A DNA stretch of 64,000 nt from Brumimicrobium sp. (GCA_023957385.1 JAMLGZ010000001.1:372001-436000); one strand, 5' to 3'; shown: positions 27,314 to 35,974, counted from the first letter of the stretch. Numbers and translations are program-made. Notes: generated by a model not told the origin, from the letters alone.

Positions 27314-27754
27314 ATGGCACAAATAAATCCTTACATTCATTTTAACGGAAATGCTGAAGAAGCTTTTAACTTTTATAAATCAGTATTCGGTGGAGAGTTT
27401 GCAATGGTAATGCGTTTCAAAGATTTGACTTTTGAAGGTAGTATTGCGAAAGAAGAAGAAGCCAACAAAATTATGCACATAGCATTACCAATTGGCAATC
27501 ACAATATTTTAATGGGTAGCGACTCACCTTCAGCTCTTGGTACGCACAATGAAAATGAAACAAGAAGTAAAATTTCAGTTGGTGCAGAAAATAAAGAAGA
27601 AGCTGATAAATTATTTAACGGACTTTCAGCAGGAGGACAAATAGAAATGCCAATTCAAGATAGCCCTTGGGGTTCTTACTTTGGTATGTTTAGAGACAAG
27701 TTTGGTATTGAGTGGATGGTGGACTTTGACCCAAGACAAAAGGGACAACCATAA
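27314..27754 (+). CDS. PhnB-like VOC protein
   Basis: The 146-residue protein matches the PhnB/3-demethylubiquinone methyltransferase-like branch of VOC proteins: NPYIHFNGNAEEAFNFYKSVFGGEF at the start, IMHIALPIGNHNILMGSD in the middle, and WGSYFGMFRDKFGIEWMVDF at the end. The name is historical; these are metal-binding or small-molecule-binding folds of unknown substrate. It is last in the three-gene unit. Confidence 0.9.
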   Translation: MAQINPYIHFNGNAEEAFNFYKSVFGGEFAMVMRFKDLTFEGSIAKEEEANKIMHIALPIGNHNILMGSDSPSALGTHNENETRSKISVGAENKEEADKLFNGLSAGGQIEMPIQDSPWGSYFGMFRDKFGIEWMVDFDPRQKGQP

Positions 27755-27764
27755 TAAAAACAAC

Positions 27765-27825
27765 TACCGCCAATAACTAAGTTTTCGTTGCGTCCGAAGG
27801 ACGGACAATGAAAACGGTGTTGAAC
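27765..27825 (+). repeat. short attC-like hairpin
   Basis: GTTTTCGTTGCGTCC (27781-27795) pairs with GGACAATGAAAAC (27803-27815), leaving bulged bases. CCGCCAATAAC lies before it, and GTTGAAC (27819-27825) after it fits the GTTRRRY core of integron sites. The site follows the third gene of the VOC unit by about 10 bp. At 60 bp it has the size of short attC sites. Confidence 0.5.
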
Positions 27826-27855
27826 GACCGCGCAGCAGCACCGCAGGTAAACCGG
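27826..27855 (+). repeat. 30-bp repeat, copy 1 (possible IS91 remnant end)
   Basis: GACCGCG.AGCAGCA.CG.AGGTAAACCGG recurs at 28251-28280 with three changes. A remnant of an IS91 transposase lies between the two copies, and GTTGAAC precedes the first, as it does the intact IS91-like elements. Confidence 0.55.
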
Positions 27856-28008
27856 TCTTCGATCTATGGGGATTTCATCTCAGTTGAGAAGGTGGCTATA
27901 AGGCGATTGGAAGTAAGTTTTAAAAAGGCAGCATTGTTTTATAATGCGTTGCTTTTTTATAAGTAGTTTTCTAGCCTTAATGGCACATACCTTCCCCTAC
28001 CCATAGTG

Positions 28009-28203
28009 TCATACCATAGAAGTTTGGGGTGATGCCGATAAATACATCGCTGGCGGACCTCTGCTTCCAAAGACTTCTATCGTTATCAAAGTGCCGGTCT
28101 TGCAATAGGGGCATCTGCGATGGTTAATGATTGGCGTAGCTGAGTATTTCTTGACATTTAGCACTTGTTGTAGTTGTTGCAGCTTCCCTCGTTTCCAACT
28201 GCA
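28009..28203 (-). pseudogene. IS91-family transposase, C-terminal fragment
   Basis: The - strand reads WKRGKLQQLQQVLNVKKYSA, then HRRCPYCKTGTLITI and GPPAMYLSAS before a stop. This is the typical C-terminal zinc-ribbon end of Bacteroidota IS91 transposases. Upstream of about 28203 the frame is closed, so only the last ~63 residues remain. The surrounding 27833-28500 shows no other gene. Confidence 0.75.
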
Positions 28204-28250
28204 CTATATGAAACATTCATTTTACAGGGATTTTGCTATTCGTTCTTCAG

Positions 28251-28280
28251 CGACCGCGAAGCAGCATCGAAGGTAAACCG
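28251..28280 (+). repeat. 30-bp repeat, copy 2
   Basis: Second copy of the repeat at 27826-27855. It flanks the IS91 transposase remnant on its other side. Confidence 0.55.
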
Positions 28281-28476
28281 GATTATATTTGGGAGTTAAT
28301 AGGAAAAAGCCAAGATTTAGGCTTCGTTTGCGTGAAGGTTTTCTGTGAAGTGTTGCCAATATAGGACGATGCCGGGACAGGTCTTGGTTGGTGCACCAAA
28401 GTGTATAAAACTAAAATCCGTATTTGTCTAATGCAGAATAGGCGTTGAAATACATTTATCCCTACTTATAGGATTT

Positions 28477-28550
28477 GATCGGCTTCTCAAGTCAAAAAAA
28501 TGTTACTTTTAACAACCAATCAATATTCCTTAATGTTAGTGACTATTATA
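28477..28550 (+). repeat. 72-bp repeat, copy B
   Basis: Matches copy A at 26357. It ends in GTTAGTGACTATTATACGG, comparable to GTTGGCGGTAATTGTATAG at copy A, and the VOC start is 26 bp later. Confidence 0.75.
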
Positions 28551-28575
28551 CGGACACAGTAAAAACGACAGAACA

Positions 28576-28998
28576 ATGAGACAAAAGCTGAACTTAATAA
28601 CACTTGGAACTGACGACTTTCAAAAATCCTTAGACTTTTACGAAAACGGACTTGGTTGGAAAAAATCTGAAAAAAGTATGGACGGCTTAGCTTTATTTGA
28701 CTTGGGTGGAGTTATTTTAGCGTTGCACTCAAGACACGAACTTGCAGTCGACACAACATTGACATATCAACCGACAACATTTTCTGGACTTACCATTTCG
28801 CACAACACAAAATCTGAAAAAGAAGTGGACGAAGTTTTAGAAAAAGTTGCAAAACTTGGTGCGACAATCGTAAAACCTGCACAGAAAGTTTATTGGGGCG
28901 GTTACAGCGGTTATTTCAAAGACTTGGACGGACATTTGTTTGAAGTTGCTTACAATCCATTTTGGGAACTTGATGAAAATAACAACGTAAAACTGTAA
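28576..28998 (+). CDS. VOC-family protein
   Basis: This 140-residue VOC protein starts LNLITLGTDDFQKSLDFYENGLGW and ends SGYFKDLDGHLFEVAYNPFW, with the metal-ligand glutamate in FEVAYN. Its substrate is unknown. The stop codon shares one base with the start of the Cdd1-like gene (TAATG), so the two are coupled. Confidence 0.9.
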   Translation: MRQKLNLITLGTDDFQKSLDFYENGLGWKKSEKSMDGLALFDLGGVILALHSRHELAVDTTLTYQPTTFSGLTISHNTKSEKEVDEVLEKVAKLGATIVKPAQKVYWGGYSGYFKDLDGHLFEVAYNPFWELDENNNVKL

Positions 28999-29291
28999 TG
29001 ACAGAAGCGCAGACAATAAAAGCATTGACAGTAATTCCGGGAGTTGGTAAATCCATTGCGACAGATTTATACAACATCGGCATTAGACACATTGATGACC
29101 TGAAAGGCAAAGACCCCGAAGTGCTTTATGAAAACTCAAACCTTTTTGCTGGTTGTGTTCAAGACAGGTGTTTACTTTATGTTTTTAGGTGTGCAGTATA
29201 TTTTGCAGAAACACCAATAAATAAACAAGACAGCGAAAAATTAAGATGGTGGAATTGGAAAGACAAAAGGGTAGTCACTAACATCAATTAG
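28998..29291 (+). CDS. Cdd1-like helix-hairpin-helix protein
   Basis: At 97 residues this matches the Cdd1 family (pathogenicity locus): LTVIPGVGKSIATDLYNIGI is a helix-hairpin-helix, followed by DRCLLYVFRCAVYFAE and LRWWNWKD. The family is thought to bind DNA through the hairpin, but no function is proven. In many genomes it sits beside small accessory genes, as here with a VOC gene. Confidence 0.88.
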   Translation: MTEAQTIKALTVIPGVGKSIATDLYNIGIRHIDDLKGKDPEVLYENSNLFAGCVQDRCLLYVFRCAVYFAETPINKQDSEKLRWWNWKDKRVVTNIN

Positions 29292-29549
29292 CTTCAATAG
29301 GAGGATAAATTAAAAATTTATAGCAACATGTTTTGACGCTGCAAGCTCTGACTTTTGTGGAATAAATAAATTGAATTTTAAAACATCAAAATAAGTATGT
29401 TATAACTTTATAAACAGAAATTAGGGTAGTATCGAATTGGGGGCTTGAATCTGCCACTAGATTTTTGGCTATATAATTTTTGTCATCCTAAAAATATTTT
29501 ACTATATTCGATTTTCTTAGACGATTTATTTACTCTAAAATATAGAATT

Positions 29550-30524
29550 ATGATTAAAAAAATAACTACCCTTTTGTGCACTATTGCATATTGTTTAACC
29601 ATTTCTTTTTCTATAAATAGTCAGATTGCCATAGCCAATCTTGACCAACTCGCAAAATTAAAAAGTGGGACAACATACATTGTAATGGATAATCTTGATT
29701 CTGACATTTCCAAAGAATACATGGAGGTGTACAAAAAATATTGGACGATTACCAAGATTGAGTTTATTAAAAATTCCGAAATCTATAGCCATATATCACC
29801 CAATAATTCATTTTTTTCAATTAACGGATTAAGCAAAACAACTCAATTTTCCAGTGGCAACATAGGGAGTGCAACTACAAAAGCCGGTATTAGCTATGAA
29901 AATACCCATATTTATCTCAACTTATGGATGTGTAATGATAAGTATTTTAAGAAGAAGGATCCAACAATTGGATTATATGATCAGACGCAAATAGCACGAA
30001 TAGAACTTTTTACTGATTTTAAAACAATATTAACCCCTGAACTGCTCTTTAATTCCGATTATGACGGAGGTGGACATATAAATAATTGGGGTGTGGGATT
30101 TCTTAAAAATTACATTCAAGCGTTAATGAACTTTTTGAATGAAGGCGAAAATCGTACCTTATATTCAGGAATAACGAATGTCAATGAATTAAAAAATTTG
30201 AAAAATCAGGTGTTGTATGTTCCAGATTACATATTGACGAAATTCAATAAATTTACAGGAGATGAATCTAAGCGGTTTGAGGAAGATAAAATCTTAAAAG
30301 ATTATACGTACAAATATCAGTTGATTTCTACAAAAGACTTAAATCAAAAAATTATGGAAGATACTACTCCTTTTTATTACTTGATCTATGTTAAAAGTAG
30401 TACGGATAAATTTGTTAGCGTTGTTAACTCACAAACGGGTGAAATCATTTATTCAAAATACTCTGCCATTTCCTATAATATAAAGTCGGACGACTTAAAA
30501 AATATACAAAAACTAATAGAATAA
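29550..30524 (+). CDS. secreted protein of unknown function
   Basis: The ATG at 29550 begins a signal peptide (MIKKITTLLCTIAYCLTISFS); a start 35 codons upstream is open but would mask it. The 324-residue product is mostly hydrophilic with repeated aromatic and lysine residues (EYMEVYKKYWTI, TFNNEG-type loops). I do not recognise a domain. No lipobox and no type IX C-terminal signal is seen, so it is probably periplasmic or loosely exported. Base composition resembles that of its neighbours. Confidence 0.6.
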   Translation: MIKKITTLLCTIAYCLTISFSINSQIAIANLDQLAKLKSGTTYIVMDNLDSDISKEYMEVYKKYWTITKIEFIKNSEIYSHISPNNSFFSINGLSKTTQFSSGNIGSATTKAGISYENTHIYLNLWMCNDKYFKKKDPTIGLYDQTQIARIELFTDFKTILTPELLFNSDYDGGGHINNWGVGFLKNYIQALMNFLNEGENRTLYSGITNVNELKNLKNQVLYVPDYILTKFNKFTGDESKRFEEDKILKDYTYKYQLISTKDLNQKIMEDTTPFYYLIYVKSSTDKFVSVVNSQTGEIIYSKYSAISYNIKSDDLKNIQKLIE

Positions 30525-30669
30525 TTGAATTCCCTACATATTTCTCATAATGTAAAAAGTTTAAATGAATTCTTTTTTTTATTTTGGGTTACCAAGATAA
30601 ATCGTTACATCATACAGGACGTAAATAGATTGCGTTCTCTCCCTTTAATTTTGTCAAGAAACAATTGAT

Positions 30670-30846
30670 ATGAAAACAATTAAGGGTATAAGTAGAAAGG
30701 AGTTTGATGAATGTTTCGGGAATAATGAGAAGTGAGGGAATCACTTCGAATGTATAAAATGCAAGCATTTACATTTCGTAATGAGGAGAAGGAAGTATAA
30801 CAGACGTTGTTCTAGTTGTGGCTACGAAGAATCACCTATTTCCATC
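30670..30846 (+). pseudogene. IS1595-like transposase, N-terminal remnant
   Basis: It starts MKTIKGISRKEFDECFGNNEKC, then frameshifts to HFECIKCKHLHFVMRRRKYNRRCSSCGYEESPIS. The CxxC ... CxxC zinc ribbon is the N-terminal part of IS1595/ISXO2-type transposases. The DDE domain is missing. The rest of the 345 bp between the neighbouring genes holds nothing recognisable. Confidence 0.6.
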
Positions 30847-30868
30847 ACTCCAGAATATGCTATTTATA

Positions 30869-32014
30869 TCAACGTATTTTCACAAATTCACCATCTTTCA
30901 ATTTATACGTTTTACCGTCAATTTCAATTGTTTTTCCTTCTTTAACTTGTGCTAAATTCTTTAAATCTGTTTTTATGGTGTGCACAGAACCATTTGTTGC
31001 ATACGCCAGATGCAGGTATTGTTCATTGATGCTAAAATGTGTTCCACACAAAACAGTGCGCACAGGGATTTTAATTTTATCTAGTAATCTAAAATCTCTA
31101 ATAGAAGAGGTGTTGTCTGCAATCAAGATTATTTCCGAGGAATTGGGGAAAAGTTCTTGTGCTTTTAAAACGGCTTCTAAATCATTTTCGGGTGCATCAC
31201 CACCACATCCTTTAGAAGTTGCTTGTATCACTAAATCTCGGAAATCATGATAATCTGTTGCTGTTTTGTAATAGATTCCTCCAGTCTTTCCTATTCTTTT
31301 TAATTCGTCTACAATTTCATCACCATCATTAAACAAAACCAAGTTTATTTTCTCTTTACCACTATATTTATATAGAAACCAATATACAGTTTGCAGGATG
31401 TAGGGTGACATACTTCCCGTAACATCTATAACTACGGTTGAATTTTGCCATTCTTTATTTCTTCTTAAAGCAGCCACAACAGAAGTATCTCTAAAATCTT
31501 TAAATGTTTTGTTTGTTATAATAGGAGCTTTATCTTTGGGCAAACCTTCTGCTAAAGAAATTTGTTCCATACGATATAGCGCAGGATCTTGCTCCGGTTT
31601 ATAGTAAATCACTGCACCATGAAAAAGCAACATAGCATCCGATTCATCAGTTAAGCCCATTTGTCGACATAACCTCCATTGGATGCTTTCATTTGAAACT
31701 AAATCTCCTCTCAACTCTAATATCTTTTGTATCCTTCGTTTAGTTAAATCTTGTAAGCTATCTCCTTTTGGATAATTGGAATAGATTAAATCTACTCTAA
31801 AAATCTTGCCTTTTCTCAGTTTCGCTACATTGCTTTGAAACACAATGTCTGAAGAACCAAATTTCATTTGAATGACCGCAAAATCAGTAATAGAGTGAAT
31901 AGGTCTATAAAAATTGATTTTAGTTTCTCTTAATTGAAGGATATCATTAATATCTCGAGCATTTATACTTTGTGCTAAAACTATGAATAGCAATACAATT
32001 GAAGTTTTTTTCAT
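30869..32014 (-). CDS. secreted von Willebrand factor A domain protein
   Basis: The start at 32014 gives a signal peptide (MKKTSIVLLFIVLAQSINA). About residue 200 onward is a VWA domain with a MIDAS-like DVTGSMS and NLVLFNDGDE; the third element is GGDAPENDLEAV. VWA domains bind a metal ion and partner proteins. The C-terminus ends in a short repeat-like beta strand (IEIDGKTYKLKDGEFVKI). Length is 381 residues. Its role is unknown; periplasmic or outer-surface location is inferred. Confidence 0.75.
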   Translation of the reverse strand: MKKTSIVLLFIVLAQSINARDINDILQLRETKINFYRPIHSITDFAVIQMKFGSSDIVFQSNVAKLRKGKIFRVDLIYSNYPKGDSLQDLTKRRIQKILELRGDLVSNESIQWRLCRQMGLTDESDAMLLFHGAVIYYKPEQDPALYRMEQISLAEGLPKDKAPIITNKTFKDFRDTSVVAALRRNKEWQNSTVVIDVTGSMSPYILQTVYWFLYKYSGKEKINLVLFNDGDEIVDELKRIGKTGGIYYKTATDYHDFRDLVIQATSKGCGGDAPENDLEAVLKAQELFPNSSEIILIADNTSSIRDFRLLDKIKIPVRTVLCGTHFSINEQYLHLAYATNGSVHTIKTDLKNLAQVKEGKTIEIDGKTYKLKDGEFVKIR

Positions 32015-32079
32015 GGCATTAGTTTTTAAGAATGAATAACTCGTGGTATAAATTATATAGATACAACGACTTTTTGAAA

Positions 32080-32199
32080 AAAGGTTACAAATCGCCTTCA
32101 ACGGATGAATACGATAGCATAGAATTTAGGCAAAACACCAGCACTTATAACAATCTGGCATGGATTAGACCCAATAAGAAAAGAAATTTAGCTTATAAA
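32080..32199 (+). repeat. 120-bp direct repeat, left copy
   Basis: AAAGGTTACAAATCGCC ... GCTTATAA. The same sequence, differing at a few positions, lies at 34174-34292. The two copies bracket a lipoprotein gene and a toxin-antitoxin pair (about 2.1 kb). It contains GCCAG..CTGGC around a TTATAAC sequence in the right copy. Confidence 0.85.
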
Positions 32200-32292
32200 T
32201 ATGGTTCAAAGAAGTGGCAAAAAGTACTTCGATTTAGATTTTTCTTAAATTACATTTACGTTTAGAGATTAGGTTTACTATTATAATTGCCA

Positions 32293-32300
32293 TATCTTTG
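32293..32300 (+). promoter_or_regulatory. -7 promoter element of the lipoprotein gene
   Basis: TATCTTTG, 31 bp before the start codon at 32332. No strong -33 box is visible. Confidence 0.55.
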
Positions 32301-32331
32301 AGTTACTTACCGTTAACACAACAAAAAGATA

Positions 32332-32715
32332 ATGAAACCATTCATAAAAATATTCATTTTACTTTGTGTCACATTCTTTGTTGTTTCGTGTGACCCAGAA
32401 CTTCAAGTTACATACAGCATAAGAAACAACGCAGATAAGGAAGTTAAACTTAGATATGTAAAAAGTTACACCGACACCATTGAAACCATTATGCAGAAAG
32501 ATCAAACTGAAAAAATATACATGATCAAAAAAATTGGAACGCCTTATATGGCAAACAAAAATGATGACAGTATATATGTGTTTGAATATTTTTCTGCACA
32601 AAAAGATAGTTTGCTATGGACTAAAAATGTTAAAGACAGAAGTGAATGGATATTCACTGAAACAGGAAAACATTCTTGCAAATTTGAACTGCAAATAGAT
32701 AATAGTGATTTTTAA
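32332..32715 (+). CDS. small lipoprotein, unknown function
   Basis: The 127-residue protein has a type II signal peptide (KIFILLCVTFFVVSC, cysteine at residue 20). The mature part looks like a single beta-sandwich (VTYSIRNNADKEVKLRYV). Nothing in the sequence gives a function. It is inside the segment bracketed by direct repeats, with its own promoter. Confidence 0.65.
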   Translation: MKPFIKIFILLCVTFFVVSCDPELQVTYSIRNNADKEVKLRYVKSYTDTIETIMQKDQTEKIYMIKKIGTPYMANKNDDSIYVFEYFSAQKDSLLWTKNVKDRSEWIFTETGKHSCKFELQIDNSDF

Positions 32716-32951
32716 ACATAAAAATAGCTGATAATTCAATTGAATCCCGATAGCGTTTAATTTTCAACTTACCCCATGCTGAACTGCTCACCTTGAGTTT
32801 ATCGGAAGATGGGTGTTTCATGCTCCTTCCATAATTCCAATTTTCACCCACTGCATGGCATTATTCTTTCATCTACTTTTACTCCAAACTACTTTTATCT
32901 TGTGGTATGTTTTCTGTTTCCATTTGGTAATGGTTGTAAATGTTTTAAATT

Positions 32952-32993
32952 AAAACAATCATTTGTTTTGTATTGAAACAATATATATCTTTG
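32952..32993 (+). promoter_or_regulatory. promoter and palindromic operator of the toxin-antitoxin operon
   Basis: The perfect palindrome AAAACAA-TCAT-TTGTTTT (32952-32969) includes the -33 TTTG, and TATCTTTG (32986-32993) is the -7 box. The antitoxin gene starts 17 bp later. An HTH antitoxin bound at this palindrome would block its own promoter, the usual way type II systems are regulated. Confidence 0.7.
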
Positions 32994-33010
32994 TATCATT
33001 AAACAGCGAA

Positions 33011-33823
33011 ATGCAAATTGATATGAACATAAAATTGTCACAAAAGCAAATAGGTCAGCGGTTAACCGAACTTCGTAAAATGAAAGGGTTGTCACAGGAA
33101 GATTTGGCTAAAAGTGTCAAAATATCCCGACCATCTTTGGCTCAAATTGAGTTAGGAAATAGAAGTGTTGATATACTTGAATTGCAAAAACTGTCATTGG
33201 TTTTGGAGTTTTCATTGGACGATTTTATGTCTAAGGATTTTTCTGTAAGACAAGATGTTGATATAAAAGAAGAAAAAAAGGCAAAGAAAGGAGAAGAACG
33301 TATTTCAGTACCAACCTTGCAGGTCAATAAATTTCAAAATGTCTTGTTGTATATACTTGAACGCTGTGCAGGTAAGCCAAATGTTGGCGAAACAGTTCTT
33401 TACAAGTTGCTCTATTTTTCGGACTTCAATTATTATGAATTGTATGAAGAGCATTTAACCGGAGCTAAATATCGCAAATTACCTTACGGACCAGTACCAC
33501 AAAAATTAGATACTATCATTAATCAAATGATTGAAAAAGGTCAGTTGCAAAGGGTGAAAACAGAATATCACGGCTATCCTCAAACGCGCTATTTACCTTT
33601 AGTAAAAGCCGATTTAACTGAATTAAAAGCAAGTGAAAAAGAAATCATAGATAGGGTTATAGAACAAATGAGTGATTGGAGTGCTGCAATGCTCAGCAAC
33701 TATTCACACGGTGATAAACCTTGGAAAGCATCAAAAGAGGGCGAAGAAATCAATTATGAGTTAGCTTTTTATAGAAGACCGCCTTATTCAATTAGAGTTT
33801 ATGAAGATGATGAACAATATTGA
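33011..33823 (+). CDS. antitoxin: XRE HTH fused to Panacea (DUF4065/SocA-like) domain
   Basis: The start at 33011 (MQIDMNIKLS) was chosen from the promoter; an ATG at 33023 is also possible. Residues 5-70 are an XRE helix-turn-helix (RLTELRKMKGLSQEDLAKS...RPSLAQIELGNRSV). From about 105 onward is the Panacea domain (KFQNVLLYILERCA, KLLYFSDFNYYE, YRKLPYGPVPQ). Panacea domains neutralise toxins of many unrelated folds. The toxin gene overlaps by 23 bp. A linker rich in lysine joins the two domains. Confidence 0.88.
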   Translation: MQIDMNIKLSQKQIGQRLTELRKMKGLSQEDLAKSVKISRPSLAQIELGNRSVDILELQKLSLVLEFSLDDFMSKDFSVRQDVDIKEEKKAKKGEERISVPTLQVNKFQNVLLYILERCAGKPNVGETVLYKLLYFSDFNYYELYEEHLTGAKYRKLPYGPVPQKLDTIINQMIEKGQLQRVKTEYHGYPQTRYLPLVKADLTELKASEKEIIDRVIEQMSDWSAAMLSNYSHGDKPWKASKEGEEINYELAFYRRPPYSIRVYEDDEQY

Positions 33824-34163
33824 ATTTGATGAGCTTTTCGAATTTAAAAAGGACTTGAAGTATCTTCTCAAAAAATACAGAACACTCAAAGAGGATCTGG
33901 AAGTAGTGAAATTAGATTTGAATGACGAACCGGGTGAAAGCCCTCCATTTAACTTTCGTATTGATAATTTGGGTATAGAAACGTGTATCATTAAGGTTAA
34001 GAAAATTGCGTGTAAGGCATTAAAAGGCAAAGGGGTAAATTCAGGATTGAGATTAATTTATGCTCACTTTCCTGACGAACAAAAAATTATATTCATTGAA
34101 TTGTATCATAAGAATGATAAGAAAAATGAAGACAGAGAAAGAATAACGGATAATTTTAAATAA
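33801..34163 (+). CDS. RelE/ParE-like toxin of the Panacea-type pair
   Basis: The 120-residue protein has a coiled N-terminal helix (FKKDLKYLLKKYRTL) and a RelE-like core: RIDNLGIETCIIKVKKIACKALKGKGVNSGLRLIYAHFPDEQKIIFIELYHK. The segment KGKGVNSGLRLIY is typical of the group. RelE-fold toxins usually cut mRNA on the ribosome, but the active residues vary and are not settled here. It overlaps the antitoxin gene, consistent with one operon. Starts at 33807 and 33810 are also possible. Confidence 0.8.
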   Translation: MKMMNNIEFDELFEFKKDLKYLLKKYRTLKEDLEVVKLDLNDEPGESPPFNFRIDNLGIETCIIKVKKIACKALKGKGVNSGLRLIYAHFPDEQKIIFIELYHKNDKKNEDRERITDNFK

Positions 34164-34173
34164 AAGAAATAGC

Positions 34174-34292
34174 AAAAGGTTACAAATCGCCTTCAACGGA
34201 TGAATACGATAGCATAGAATTTAGGCAAAACGCCAGCACTTATAACATCTGGCATGGATTAGGCCCAATAAGAAAAGAAATTTAGCTTATAA
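34174..34292 (+). repeat. 120-bp direct repeat, right copy
   Basis: Second copy of the repeat at 32080-32199. It begins 11 bp after the toxin stop codon. The changes from the left copy are few (for example GCCAGC for ACCAGC). Confidence 0.85.
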
Positions 34293-34333
34293 CATAGGTT
34301 TTATAAAAGACTGGTTAAGTCAAAATATCGAGT

Positions 34334-35974
34334 TTATTCCTTGATAATTACCTTTTCAGAAGTTCCATCCTCATATATATACAGCATCAGTGTATTTGTT
34401 TTCTTTTCAATTTCACGACCTAGAATATCAGTGATTTTAATGGGCTTTTTATCAAGATTTAGTAGTGTGTTATTTGTTAATCCAACCGTTCCTAAAATAG
34501 CTTCACCACAGTAACTATCGTTGTCAATGTTCAAGTCAATAATACCATTAGGATTACTAATATTTACGCAAATAGTTCGCTTATAAACACCGTCTTCAGG
34601 ATATAAGAAATTAACATCATAGTGCACTTGTCCAACATCTATCCATTGTTGTTCGCCCGGTAGAATATTCAGATTTGTCAATTGGTAGAAATAAGCAGCT
34701 GGTCCACAAAACCATTGTCCTACATAAACATAAGCATTTAGAGAACTGATTGGAAAATTCCCTAAGTTCTCAATCAAAATTTTAGCAAACGCTTGTTGTA
34801 TCATTACATGCTCGGGGGCATTGTCCGATTGACTGATAGATACATCATAAAAGTCTATGTCGATGATTGCAGCATCCACTCTTTCTATCGTTTCTTCCTC
34901 CGATGAAGTCATAGAATAGGTGATAGAACGAATAGCTTCAAATAGTTGAATAGGATGATGATGGGAAATGTTCAATACCTCATTATTATAATCTACAAAT
35001 CCATAACTTTGAGAGTTGTAACCCTCAAATGGAGCAAAATTAATTTCGTTAACAATGGCTAGATTTGCATCTAAGATGATGCGAGAAAATCCATTGACTC
35101 CCCAATTGAGCACATTGAGATGATTGTCAATATACTTAAGATGGGTAAGATCGTATTGATTGCCAAATGTTACGGTATTAACCAAGTTTAAATCTCCATC
35201 AAAAATTTTAATTTCATCTTCGAACAACACATACATCAAACCGTTGTTTGATACTAAACCTCTAATTTGGTCGGCTAAGTCAATAGTTTGTAATACATCA
35301 CCATCTTCTGAAATCCCATAAATTTTAGATCCTGAAGTGGCGATAATGGGATATTCATTGGAGTAAGTTAAAACATTTGGAGCTGGAATAAGAATATCGG
35401 GAAGAGAATCAATTTGTTCTCCCGTTGTTACATTGAGTTTGATAAGATCTATTTTATCAGGTTCATCTATCGTTGCTGTATTCTTCGCAATCCATACTTC
35501 GTTTTCAATAAAAGGAATATTAGAAAAGTATTGATTATCATTTCCTAGAGGCCAATATTTCAGCCATAATTTATCTCCATTGTTAGTTAGCTTTATGGTG
35601 AAGTTAATATTATAACCCATCATGTCGCAGCCTTCATTCGCCCAGCCATGGATGTATAAATTTCCGTATAAATCTGTTCTAAAATCGAACACATTAACCA
35701 GACCTAAATTGTGATTGGAAAATTCTTCTGAAAGCATTTCTTGAAGAGATTTTTTCCACAGTTTTTCTCCAGAAATGTTATTTTTTTGAATGTAATTTCT
35801 GTTTATGTCGGTAGTTTCTTGGAAACATAAATAGGTATATGAACCAAAAACAATTGGAAATGTAAATGTTTCGTAGTCAATCCCATCGTTGATTCCGATG
35901 TCGCTTTTGAGGCCTTGAGCATTCAAATGAAGGAAAGTGAAGACAGTTAAAAGAGAGAGTATAAGAGAACGCAT
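34334..35974 (-). CDS. secreted protein with a type IX-like C-terminal signal
   Basis: The signal peptide is MRSLILSLLTVFTFLHLNA. The middle contains WD/propeller-like strands (DLYGNLYIHGWANEGCD, IKLTNNGDKLWLKYW), then a CARDB-like segment (ISQSDNAPEHVMIQQAFAKILIENLG). The last 40 residues (KPIKITDILGREIEKK ... YIYEDGTSEKVIIKE) follow the order of a type A sorting signal (DxxGR, G, K), somewhat reduced. It would be exported by Sec and then the type IX system to the surface or medium. Length is 546 residues. Confidence 0.7.
   Translation of the reverse strand: MRSLILSLLTVFTFLHLNAQGLKSDIGINDGIDYETFTFPIVFGSYTYLCFQETTDINRNYIQKNNISGEKLWKKSLQEMLSEEFSNHNLGLVNVFDFRTDLYGNLYIHGWANEGCDMMGYNINFTIKLTNNGDKLWLKYWPLGNDNQYFSNIPFIENEVWIAKNTATIDEPDKIDLIKLNVTTGEQIDSLPDILIPAPNVLTYSNEYPIIATSGSKIYGISEDGDVLQTIDLADQIRGLVSNNGLMYVLFEDEIKIFDGDLNLVNTVTFGNQYDLTHLKYIDNHLNVLNWGVNGFSRIILDANLAIVNEINFAPFEGYNSQSYGFVDYNNEVLNISHHHPIQLFEAIRSITYSMTSSEEETIERVDAAIIDIDFYDVSISQSDNAPEHVMIQQAFAKILIENLGNFPISSLNAYVYVGQWFCGPAAYFYQLTNLNILPGEQQWIDVGQVHYDVNFLYPEDGVYKRTICVNISNPNGIIDLNIDNDSYCGEAILGTVGLTNNTLLNLDKKPIKITDILGREIEKKTNTLMLYIYEDGTSEKVIIKE

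Noticed and set aside
32032..32265. A 77-codon frame near the start of the VWA gene
   Set aside because: It runs across the 120-bp direct repeat, and the second repeat copy does not keep the frame.
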